Of a DNA stretch of 64,000 nucleotides, positions 18,046-25,820 are shown piece after piece (positions within the stretch are counted from its first letter, which is position 1; each line of letters opens with the position of its first letter). Source of the DNA: Streptomyces muensis (GTDB lineage Bacteria > Actinomycetota > Actinomycetes > Streptomycetales > Streptomycetaceae). The stretch lies in the NCBI RefSeq assembly GCF_021474425.1, contig NZ_JAKEIP010000002.1:1-64000 (forward strand). The letters are read 5' to 3'. Made by a program: the position numbers and the translations under genes. Below the pieces are notes generated by a model. The model ran no database searches, was not told the origin of the DNA, and saw only the letters and a program-made list of their open reading frames with translations.

Positions 18046-18084
18046 CGCCCGGACGGCAGTCCCCCGTGGGGCGCCGTCCGGGCG
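18046..18084 (+). terminator. 12-bp hairpin after the CotH gene
   Basis: CGCCCGGACGGC (18046-18057) and GCCGTCCGGGCG (18073-18084) are perfectly complementary with a 15-base loop, between the CotH stop and the response-regulator start. It should terminate or attenuate transcription, so the downstream two-component genes may have their own promoter. Confidence 0.7.
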
Positions 18085-18124
18085 TTCGGCGCACCGCGAA
18101 CGCCTCACCAGCGAAGGAAGGTCC

Positions 18125-18871
18125 ATGCCCGTCGCGTCGTCGGCGCCCGCGCCACCCCCACACAATGTGCTCGTCGTCGAGGACGACCCCAGCATCCGCA
18201 CCTTGCTCACTTCCGCCCTGCACGCCGCCGGCTACTCCGTGAGCACCGCCGACACAGGCCAGACCGCCATGTTCGAGGCCGGTCGCGGCCAACCCGACCT
18301 GATCGTGCTGGACGTCGGCCTTCCGGACATCGACGGCTTCGCGGTGACCCGTCATCTGCGGGCTGAGGGCGTCTATACGCCGGTGCTGTTCCTGACGGCG
18401 CGTACGGACGTCGAGGACCGCATCATCGGCCTCAGCTCCGGCGGCGACGACTACGTCACCAAGCCGTTCCACGTGCAGGAGGTGCTGCTGCGCATCCGTG
18501 CCATCCTGCGGCGCAGTGACATGCCACCGGGCGGAGGGACCAGGAGGCCGCCGCTGCGGTACGCGGATCTGGTGCTGGACCAGCAGACCCACGAGGTGCG
18601 CCGGGCCGGGCTGCCCATCCAGCTGTCGCCCACCGAGTTCCGGCTCCTGGTCTGCCTGCTTGCGCAGCCGGAACGCGTGGTGGGCAAGAAGGAGATCCTG
18701 TCCGAGGTCTGGCACTACGACTTCGCCGGTGACGCCCGCATCGTCGACACCTACGTACGCAACCTGCGGCGCAAGATAGACCGGTTCGAGCCCCAGCTCA
18801 TCCAGACGGTCCGCGGTGTCGGCTACTGCCTGCGGGCCGCGCGCCCCGGACCGGGGGCGGCGGCGCTGTGA
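18125..18871 (+). CDS. OmpR-family response regulator (first pair)
   Basis: A 248-residue response regulator. The receiver domain has acidic pocket E19-D20-D21, phospho-acceptor D63 (LIVLDVGLPD), switch T91 (FLTAR) and K113 (VTKPF). The C-terminal winged helix ends in the usual VDTYVRNLRRKID and IQTVRGVGYCLR blocks. An AAGGAAGG site precedes ATG 18125. Its stop overlaps the GTG of the kinase gene. It is about 60 percent similar by eye to the regulator at 25077-25820. Confidence 0.92.
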   Translation: MPVASSAPAPPPHNVLVVEDDPSIRTLLTSALHAAGYSVSTADTGQTAMFEAGRGQPDLIVLDVGLPDIDGFAVTRHLRAEGVYTPVLFLTARTDVEDRIIGLSSGGDDYVTKPFHVQEVLLRIRAILRRSDMPPGGGTRRPPLRYADLVLDQQTHEVRRAGLPIQLSPTEFRLLVCLLAQPERVVGKKEILSEVWHYDFAGDARIVDTYVRNLRRKIDRFEPQLIQTVRGVGYCLRAARPGPGAAAL

Positions 18872-20439
18872 GGCGGTGGGTGCGCCGGCTGAAACCGCGC
18901 TCGCTGCGAGCCCGTCTGGTGCTCGGCGTCACGCTGCTGGCCACCTCGGCGGTTCTGCTCTGTCAGGCGGCAGGGCTCGCCCTGCTCCACTCCTGGCTGA
19001 CGGACCAGGTCGACGGGCGACTGACCCGTTTCCAGCCAGTGCCCCAGCTTTACAAGGACGTGGCCGACGGCCGGACTGCGTCAGGGGCGCCCGGCAGGAC
19101 GGGCGGCCTCCCTTCGGACTACCGGGTGTACTTCTACGACAGAGGTGGCCACCGGATTGCCATGTCGCTGAGCGGCGACGGGGGCGGTGCCGGGCCGCGA
19201 CTCCCGAAGTCGGAGGCGGAACTCGGCCTCAAGAACGGCCGCCCCTCCACGGTCGCCGCGACCGACGGCGGCAGCACCTGGCGGGTGATCGCCCGGTCCG
19301 GCACCGACGGCACCCGGGTCGTGGTGGCGCTGCCTCTGGAGGAGGTGGACGAGGCGACCTCCCGGATGCTGTGGTTCAGCGTCGCTGTCGGAGTGGCCGT
19401 CGCAACGGGGGTCGTCCTCTTCGGCACCCTCGCTGTGCGGCTGGGACTGCGGCCGCTGGTCGGAGTCGAGCGCACTGCCAGGCGCATCGCCGAAGGTGAG
19501 TTGGAACTGAGCGTTCCGGACCGGCATGCGGTCACCGAGGTCGGCCACCTCAGCCGTGCCCTGAACACGATGCTCGACCGGCTGCGCACCGCGCTGCGTC
19601 GCACCGAGGCGTCGGAGCAACGGCTGCGCCACTTCCTGGCGGACGCCGGCCATGAACTGCGAACTCCCCTCACGTCTTTGCAGGGCTTCGCCGAACTCCT
19701 GGTGCAGGAGCCGGAGATGAGCCTGGAACGACGCCAGGAGGCGCAGCAGCTGATCGTGCGGAACGCCGACCGGATGAGCCGTCTCATCGAGAGCCTGTCC
19801 CAACTGGCCAGGCTCGGTGAGGTACCCGCGACGCGGTGGCAACCGGTCGACCTCCTCTCTCTAGCGGCCGACGGTATCGCTGCCGTCGCCGTGCGACACC
19901 CCGGGCGCAGCATCGGCCTCGGCACTCTCGCCGACCCCGAGGACGACGCCCGCGTGGACGAGCTGGACGTCGTCGACGCCGTCGGCGACCCGCATCAGCT
20001 GGCGCAGATCCTGTCGAATCTGCTCACCAACGCGTGCGTCCACACTCCGACCGGGACACACATCCAGGTGCGCGTCGGCACCCTCCGAGTCCGCCCACAC
20101 GGGCCGGGCACGACTGGACCGGGCCGTACCAGCGCCAACGCGCCGCTCATACCCGGCACTCGGGTCTGTGCCGTCGAGGTCGCCGATGACGGGGCCGGCC
20201 TTGCCGAGTCGCACGCGCGGCGGGTGTTCGAGCGGTTCTACCGCGCCGATTCGGCCGAGCGGGCCGCGGCAGCGGGGTCCGGCCTGGGGCTTGCGATCGC
20301 CGCCGGCGCCGCGGAGGCCAACGGCGGCCGTCTGGAACTCGAGGCCAGGCCAGGCGAAGGCTGCACATTCCGCCTGCTCCTGCCGTATCAGCCCGCCGCT
20401 GCAGCCACGGCTGCCCCGGCTCCCCACACCTGCGTATAG
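18868..20439 (+). CDS. Sensor histidine kinase (first pair)
   Basis: A 523-residue membrane kinase. TM1 (about 16-40) and TM2 (about 168-190) frame a 125-residue extracytoplasmic sensor containing YRVYFYDRGGHRI. HAMP follows (191-244), then the H-box FLADAGHELRTPLTSLQGF with H262, and the N, G1 (VADDGAGLAE), F and G2 (GSGLGLAI) boxes of the ATPase domain. The GTG start overlaps the regulator stop. It has the same domain plan and sensor style as the kinase at 25817-27355, indicating duplication. Confidence 0.92.
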   Translation: MRRWVRRLKPRSLRARLVLGVTLLATSAVLLCQAAGLALLHSWLTDQVDGRLTRFQPVPQLYKDVADGRTASGAPGRTGGLPSDYRVYFYDRGGHRIAMSLSGDGGGAGPRLPKSEAELGLKNGRPSTVAATDGGSTWRVIARSGTDGTRVVVALPLEEVDEATSRMLWFSVAVGVAVATGVVLFGTLAVRLGLRPLVGVERTARRIAEGELELSVPDRHAVTEVGHLSRALNTMLDRLRTALRRTEASEQRLRHFLADAGHELRTPLTSLQGFAELLVQEPEMSLERRQEAQQLIVRNADRMSRLIESLSQLARLGEVPATRWQPVDLLSLAADGIAAVAVRHPGRSIGLGTLADPEDDARVDELDVVDAVGDPHQLAQILSNLLTNACVHTPTGTHIQVRVGTLRVRPHGPGTTGPGRTSANAPLIPGTRVCAVEVADDGAGLAESHARRVFERFYRADSAERAAAAGSGLGLAIAAGAAEANGGRLELEARPGEGCTFRLLLPYQPAAAATAAPAPHTCV

Positions 20440-20470
20440 GGCCGCATCTCTACCAAAAGGAGTGCCACCG

Positions 20471-21307
20471 GTGAAGCTCAGCACCGTACGACTGGGACAA
20501 GGCCGTACAGCCGCCGCACGTCTGCAGAAGAAGCACTGCGTGGTGCTGCCCTACCCGGACGTCGGGGCGCTGATCGCCTCCGGCGCCGACTGGCGGGAAC
20601 GGGCCGCTGCTGAAACCGATGAACGCCACAGGATGGACGACATCTCCTACGCGCCCCTCATCACCCGGCCGAGCAAGATCGTTCGTGTTGGACCCAACTA
20701 CGCGGCACGGGTACGAGAGACGGGCACCTCCTTCCCCACCGTTCCGGTGTTCTCCGTGGGGCAAGGCGGCCAAGGCGTTGCCGGTGCCCGCGACGCCATC
20801 TGCCTGCCGGCCGAGGGACGGAACGTGGACTGGGGCGTGGAGTTGGGCCTGGTGATCGGGTGCCGGACCCGTGGGGTCCCGGCCCGGACGGCGCTGCGCC
20901 ATGTCGCGGGCTACACCGTCGTCAATGGCGTCACCGCGCGGAGCGACTCGGGAAGCGCCCCCGCGTCGGGACTGTCCACTGACGTCACCCTGGTGGGCCC
21001 CGCCATGGTCACCACCGACGACGTGCCGATGGGCGGCCGCGGTCTGACGATGAGCTGTGTCATCGACGGACGGGTCCGCCAGAGGGCGAACACCTCGCAG
21101 CTGATCTTCGACGTCGCCACCGTCATCGCCCATGTCAGCACCGTGACCACGCTGCTGCCCGGAGACCTGATCACGACGGGCAGACCGGCCGGATCAGGCA
21201 CCGGACGCGAACCCGAGGTCCTTCTGTACCCCGGTGTGGACATGGTCACCGAGATCAAGGGTGTCGGGGAACTCAGGAACTCCGTGGTGCGGTCGGGTCC
21301 GCAGTGA
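20471..21307 (+). CDS. FAH-family protein with degenerate active site
   Basis: A 278-residue FAH-superfamily protein, paralogous to the edge gene at 1-324 (shared MxLSTVR start, LPYxDVGALxAxGxDW and NYA blocks). Several hallmark residues are changed: the usual NYATH His is R80, the DWExEL first Glu is G122, and the NDVSARD acids are G153 and S158. The closing LIFDVATVIAHVSTV and LLPGDLITTGRPAG blocks are kept. Catalysis is therefore doubtful. GTG 20471 follows AAGGAG. It sits between the first kinase and the glycosyltransferases, an odd place for a catabolic enzyme; it could be a non-enzymatic binding protein or a decaying import. Confidence 0.75.
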   Translation: MKLSTVRLGQGRTAAARLQKKHCVVLPYPDVGALIASGADWRERAAAETDERHRMDDISYAPLITRPSKIVRVGPNYAARVRETGTSFPTVPVFSVGQGGQGVAGARDAICLPAEGRNVDWGVELGLVIGCRTRGVPARTALRHVAGYTVVNGVTARSDSGSAPASGLSTDVTLVGPAMVTTDDVPMGGRGLTMSCVIDGRVRQRANTSQLIFDVATVIAHVSTVTTLLPGDLITTGRPAGSGTGREPEVLLYPGVDMVTEIKGVGELRNSVVRSGPQ

Positions 21308-21459
21308 ACCGTGGGAGAGCTTTCGGCCATAGATCTGACTCCCTGTCAGTTCCCAGCGTTCTTTCCCCGCCTCCACAGGCAGGGCGGCAACAGTGAGGCC
21401 GCGGCCCGGACCAGGGCCTCAGAGCCGCAGTCTGCCGTCCCCTCACGCCTGAGGAAGCC

Positions 21460-22749
21460 ATGACTCCCACCCCCCACCTCACCGAGACCACCGCCCGCCC
21501 GGAGCGCTTGGCGCCGTTCCAGCAGGTCGAGCGGTCCCTTCATCCACAGGCCGGTACCGCGACGGTCGACATCGTCGTGCCGGTCTACAACGAGGAACGC
21601 GCCCTGCCCGGCTGCCTGCGCACACTCCACGCCCGACTGGCGGCGGACTTCCCCTTTCCGTGGCGGATCACGGTCGCCGACAACGCCAGCACCGACGAGA
21701 CCCTCGCCACCGCCCGTCGCCTCGCCGACGAACTGCCGGGCGTCGGCGTGGTCCACCTCGACCGCAAGGGCCGCGGGCTCGCCCTGCGCACCGTCTGGGG
21801 CGCCAGCGACGCGGACATCGTCGCGTACATGGATGTGGACCTGTCCACCGGCCTCGACGGGCTGCTTCCGCTGGTCGCGCCCCTGGCCAGCGGTCACTCG
21901 GACCTCGCCATCGGTTCCCGGCTGGCACCTGGGTCGCGCACGGTGCGCGGCCCGCGCCGCGAGTTCATCTCCCGCTGCTACAACGGCATCATCCGGCTCA
22001 CGCACGGCGTCCGGTTCACCGACGCCCAGTGCGGATTCAAGGCGGCCCGCACCGAGGTGCTGAAGCCGCTGCTGCAGGTGACCCGCGACGACGCGTGGTT
22101 CTTCGACACCGAGCTGCTGCTGCTCGCCGAGCACAACGGACTGCGTGTCCACGAGGTCCCCGTCGACTGGGTCGAGGACGTCGACACCCGGGTGGACGTG
22201 GTGAACACCGCCACCGACGACCTGCGGGGCCTGTGGCGGATGGCGCGGTTCAAGGCATCCGGCGGCGCCCGGGTCGACGTACCGTCTCGCCCCGCACCGG
22301 CCGCCGAGCACCCCGACGCGGTCCTCGCACCCGCTGCCCGACGTGGCGCGTTGTCCTGGGAGGTCGGCTGTTTCCTGGCGATCGGTGTCGTCTCCACGGT
22401 CGGGCAGGCGCTGCTGTACTGGCTGCTGCGCGGTTGGTGGAGCCCGGCTGTCGCCAACCTGGTCTCGCTGTTCGTCCTCACCGTCCTCAACACGGAGGCG
22501 AACCGACGCCTCACCTTCCGGTACTCCACCGCTCCGCCCGTGCGGACGCACCTGGGCGCCGGGGGCCTGTTCGTCCTGGGGTACCTGGTCACCTCCGGCG
22601 CGGTGCTGTGGTTCAAGTCGATCGCCCCCGGGGCCTCGACAGCCGCGGAGACCGCGATCCTCGCCACGGCATCCGTCGCGGTCACCTGCGTGCGCTTCGC
22701 CGTGCTGCGGCTGGCCGTCTTCACCAGCGCCCCCCGCCGTACCCGTTGA
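21460..22749 (+). CDS. Polyprenyl-phosphate glycosyltransferase fused to GtrA domain
   Basis: A 429-residue fusion. Residues about 36-265 are a GT2 domain of the dolichol-phosphate mannose synthase type (VDIVVPVYNEERALPGCL, MDVDLSTGLDGL as the DXD region, DAQCGFKAAR). Residues about 300-425 are a four-TM GtrA domain, which in other systems helps flip polyprenyl-linked sugars. The combined product would make and translocate a lipid-linked monosaccharide for the GT39 enzyme 17 bases downstream. The 150-base gap before it may contain a promoter. Confidence 0.88.
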   Translation: MTPTPHLTETTARPERLAPFQQVERSLHPQAGTATVDIVVPVYNEERALPGCLRTLHARLAADFPFPWRITVADNASTDETLATARRLADELPGVGVVHLDRKGRGLALRTVWGASDADIVAYMDVDLSTGLDGLLPLVAPLASGHSDLAIGSRLAPGSRTVRGPRREFISRCYNGIIRLTHGVRFTDAQCGFKAARTEVLKPLLQVTRDDAWFFDTELLLLAEHNGLRVHEVPVDWVEDVDTRVDVVNTATDDLRGLWRMARFKASGGARVDVPSRPAPAAEHPDAVLAPAARRGALSWEVGCFLAIGVVSTVGQALLYWLLRGWWSPAVANLVSLFVLTVLNTEANRRLTFRYSTAPPVRTHLGAGGLFVLGYLVTSGAVLWFKSIAPGASTAAETAILATASVAVTCVRFAVLRLAVFTSAPRRTR

Positions 22750-22766
22750 CGAGAGCGACTTCCGAC

Positions 22767-25025
22767 ATGAGCAATCCCACGCACCTCAAGCCTGTACCGG
22801 CCGCCTCGACCCCCGACGATTCGCCTGCGTCCGTCCGCTCGCTGCCCGCCTGGGCGGCTCCGGCCGCACTCGGAGCGATCCTCGTGCTCGCGGCCGTCCT
22901 GTACGGCTGGGCACTGGGCTCTCTGGGATGGGCCAACAGCTACTACTCCGCGGCCGTGAAGTCGATGGGGAAGAGCTGGACCAACTTCCTCTTCGGCTCC
23001 TTCGACCCGGCCGGGGTGATCACGGTCGACAAGCCGCCGGCCGCGCTGTGGCCGCAGGTGATCAGCAGCAAGATCTTCGGGCTGCACGGCTGGGCGCTGG
23101 TCCTGCCGCAGACGGTCGAGGGCGTGGCCGCGGTCCTCGTCCTGCACCGCACCGTGCGGCGCTGGGCTGGGGAGGGGGCGGCGCTGGTCGCCGCGCTGGT
23201 GCTCACTCTCACGCCCATCACCGTGGCCATCAACCGGGACAACAATCCCGACACGCTGCTCGTCCTGCTGCTGGTGTCCGCGGCGTACGCGCTCACCCGC
23301 GCGTTGCAGGCCGAGGGCAGGGCAGCGACCTGGTGGCTGTGTGCGAGCGGCTTCCTGATCGGGTGCGGATTCCTCACCAAAATGCTCGCCGCCTGGATGG
23401 TCATTCCCGCGTTCACCCTCGCCTGGCTCGTGGGAGGAAGCGGCCCCTGGATACCGCGAGTGCGGCGTCTGCTGGGCGCGGGGGCCATCCTGGCGGCGTC
23501 CTCCTTGTGGTGGGTCGCCATGGTCGCCCTGTGGCCGGGCGACCGCCCCTACATCGGCGGCAGCAAGGACGGTTCGGCCTGGGATCTCGTGGTCGGCTAC
23601 AACGGGCTGGGCCGGGTCTTCGGCTCGAGCGACGGAATGTCCCAGAACATGGGCGGGTTCGGCGGCGGGTTCGGTGGCGCGGCCAGCCTGGGCCGGTTGT
23701 TCAACGCGCAGGTGGGCGGCCAGATCAGCTGGCTGCTGCCGGTCAGCGCACTGGCCTTGGCCGTCGCCCTGGTCGGCGTGGTGATGCGCCGACGCGGCAT
23801 GCTGTCCGCCGACGCCCTGCTGCCGGCCTCCGGCTGGCTGCTGTGGGGGACCTGGCTGGTGGTCTGCGCGGCCGTGTACTCGACACAGAAGGGCATCTTC
23901 CACCCCTACTACACCACTCAGCTCGCTCCGGCGATAGCCGCCCTGTGTGGCGGACTGACCGCCGCCCTGGTCCGTGTCCACCGTGCCGGCGTGCGCTGGG
24001 CGCCCCTGGTGGGCGTGGCCGCGGTCGTGGTCAGCGCGGTCTGGGCCGTGGCACTGGTCCGCCGTGACTCCGACTGGAACGGCTGGCTGGTGTGGCCGGT
24101 CCTGCTGCTCGGCTGCGCCGCGGTCGTCCTGCTGCTCCTCGCGCGCCGGCGTGGTCGGCTGCTGACGGTCGCCGTGGGTGCCGCCGTCGCGTCGGTCCTG
24201 GTGGCCCCGGGAGCGTGGGCGGTCAGCGTACCGGGCTCGACATCCGCGATGGGCGGCTCCAACCCGACGGCCGGTCCGACGACGTTCGGCTTCGGCGGGG
24301 GCGGCCGCATGCCCCGGCAGAGCGGGAACGACGGTGACCTTCCGTCGTCGGGGATGCCGTCGGGCTTCCCGGGTGGTGACACCCCTTCGGGACAGCCCGG
24401 TCAGCCCTCCTCCGGCGATGCTCCTTCGGGAATGCCGTCAGGCATGCCGTCCGGTATGCCCACAGGGGGAGCGAACGGCATGCCGGGCATGCCCGGCATG
24501 CCCGGAGGCTCGACCTCGGGAGACAGCGACATGCCGTCATTTCCCGGCGGCGGTTCCGGGAAGGCCCCGAGCGGACGCGGCGGCTTCGGCGGTGGCGCGG
24601 AACTCACCAGCGAGCAGCGCAAGATTCTCGACTACGCCGTGGAGCACGCACCTCACGCCCGCATCAAGCTCGCCGTCGAAGGCGGTGCCATGGCCACCAG
24701 CTCCTTCATCCTGGGCTCGGACGAGACTGTCATCGGCATGGGCGGTTTCACCAGCGGCGACAACGCGCCGTCGGTGGACCAGTTGGAGGAGTGGACGAAG
24801 AGCGGGGAACTACGCTACGTCCTGGGCTCCGACACGAACAGCGGCGGCAGGCCGGGCATGACCGGGTCCCGCAACTACAGCAAGGAGCGTTCCGACTGGA
24901 TCGCTGACAACTGCACCAAGGTTCCGGCTTCGGCGTACGGCGGCACGTCGTCGAACAAGAGCAGCGGTAGCGCGATGGGCTTCGGAGCAGGAGCCGACGT
25001 GCTCTACGACTGCGCCGCCAAGTAG
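22767..25025 (+). CDS. GT39/PMT-like membrane glycosyltransferase with MPSG-repeat tail
   Basis: A 752-residue protein. The first part (about 1-480) has 10-12 TM segments with the PMT/ArnT-type first-loop region (YYSAAVKSMGKSWTNFLFG, VDKPPAALWPQ), expected to transfer a sugar from a polyprenyl phosphate to an extracytoplasmic acceptor. A Pro/Gly/Ser/Met-rich segment (about 505-610) contains repeated MPSG and MPGM units. A C-terminal extracytoplasmic domain follows (LTSEQRKILDYAVEHAPHARIKL onward). The same repeat type occurs in the CotH protein of this cluster. ATG 22767 is taken because the PMT region starts just after it; the far longer upstream frame shadows the GT2 gene. Confidence 0.85.
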   Translation: MSNPTHLKPVPAASTPDDSPASVRSLPAWAAPAALGAILVLAAVLYGWALGSLGWANSYYSAAVKSMGKSWTNFLFGSFDPAGVITVDKPPAALWPQVISSKIFGLHGWALVLPQTVEGVAAVLVLHRTVRRWAGEGAALVAALVLTLTPITVAINRDNNPDTLLVLLLVSAAYALTRALQAEGRAATWWLCASGFLIGCGFLTKMLAAWMVIPAFTLAWLVGGSGPWIPRVRRLLGAGAILAASSLWWVAMVALWPGDRPYIGGSKDGSAWDLVVGYNGLGRVFGSSDGMSQNMGGFGGGFGGAASLGRLFNAQVGGQISWLLPVSALALAVALVGVVMRRRGMLSADALLPASGWLLWGTWLVVCAAVYSTQKGIFHPYYTTQLAPAIAALCGGLTAALVRVHRAGVRWAPLVGVAAVVVSAVWAVALVRRDSDWNGWLVWPVLLLGCAAVVLLLLARRRGRLLTVAVGAAVASVLVAPGAWAVSVPGSTSAMGGSNPTAGPTTFGFGGGGRMPRQSGNDGDLPSSGMPSGFPGGDTPSGQPGQPSSGDAPSGMPSGMPSGMPTGGANGMPGMPGMPGGSTSGDSDMPSFPGGGSGKAPSGRGGFGGGAELTSEQRKILDYAVEHAPHARIKLAVEGGAMATSSFILGSDETVIGMGGFTSGDNAPSVDQLEEWTKSGELRYVLGSDTNSGGRPGMTGSRNYSKERSDWIADNCTKVPASAYGGTSSNKSSGSAMGFGAGADVLYDCAAK

Positions 25026-25076
25026 GCGACGCCGGAGCAACGGGGACCACCGGGGAGAACGGACCAGCATCACGTC

Positions 25077-25820
25077 ATGACCGAGCAGTCCGCAACGGCT
25101 CGTCCGCGACATCGGCTTCTCGTGGTCGAGGACGAGCCCAGCATCCGCACCCTGCTGGAGGCGACGCTCCGCCTGACCGGATACGAGGTGAGCAGCACCG
25201 ACACCGGACAGTCCGCCCTTGTCGAGGTCGAACGCCTGCGACCGCACCTGGTGCTGCTCGACGTGATGCTGCCCGACCTGGACGGCTTCGAGGTGACCCG
25301 CAGGCTGCGGGCGGCAGGTGACGACTGTCCGATCCTGTTCCTGACCGCCCGCACCGGCACCGACGAACGTATCCAGGGCCTGAGCGCCGGCGGGGACGAC
25401 TACGTCTCGAAACCGTTCAGCATCGAGGAGGTGTTGCTGCGTATCGAGGCCATCCTGCGCCGCACGGCACCGGTGGACGCGGCACTCCCACCACCGAGCG
25501 TCCTGCGCTACGCCGACCTCGAACTCGACGAGGGCGCTCACGAAGTGCACCGCGCGGGACAGTACATCGCCCTGTCCCCGACCGAGTTCAAGCTCCTGGC
25601 CTACCTCCTGTCCAACGCCGGCCAGGTGGTGAGCAAGGTCCAGATCCTCGACCACGTCTGGAGCTACGACTTCGCCGGTGACGCCAGGATCATCGAGACG
25701 TACGTCCGCTACCTGCGCAGGAAGATCGACTGCTTCGAGCCGCCGCTCATCCAGACCGTGCGCGGCGTCGGCTACTGCCTGCGGCTGCCCCGCGACCACG
25801 AGGGGACGCCGGAGCAGTGA
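25077..25820 (+). CDS. OmpR-family response regulator (second pair)
   Basis: A 247-residue response regulator with phospho-acceptor D62 (LLDVMLPDLDG), K112 (VSKPF) and a C-terminal winged helix (YVRYLRRKID, IQTVRGVGYCLR). It closely resembles the regulator at 18125-18871, including LLVVEDEPSIRTLLEA against VLVVEDDPSIRTLLTS. It lies 51 bases after the GT39 gene and overlaps the kinase start by GTGA. Confidence 0.92.
   Translation: MTEQSATARPRHRLLVVEDEPSIRTLLEATLRLTGYEVSSTDTGQSALVEVERLRPHLVLLDVMLPDLDGFEVTRRLRAAGDDCPILFLTARTGTDERIQGLSAGGDDYVSKPFSIEEVLLRIEAILRRTAPVDAALPPPSVLRYADLELDEGAHEVHRAGQYIALSPTEFKLLAYLLSNAGQVVSKVQILDHVWSYDFAGDARIIETYVRYLRRKIDCFEPPLIQTVRGVGYCLRLPRDHEGTPEQ

Noticed and set aside
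23640-23700. Gly/Phe-rich GGFGGGFGG run in the GT39 gene as a separate repeat element
   Set aside because: It is in frame inside an extracytoplasmic loop of the GT39 protein and short; treated as part of that protein.
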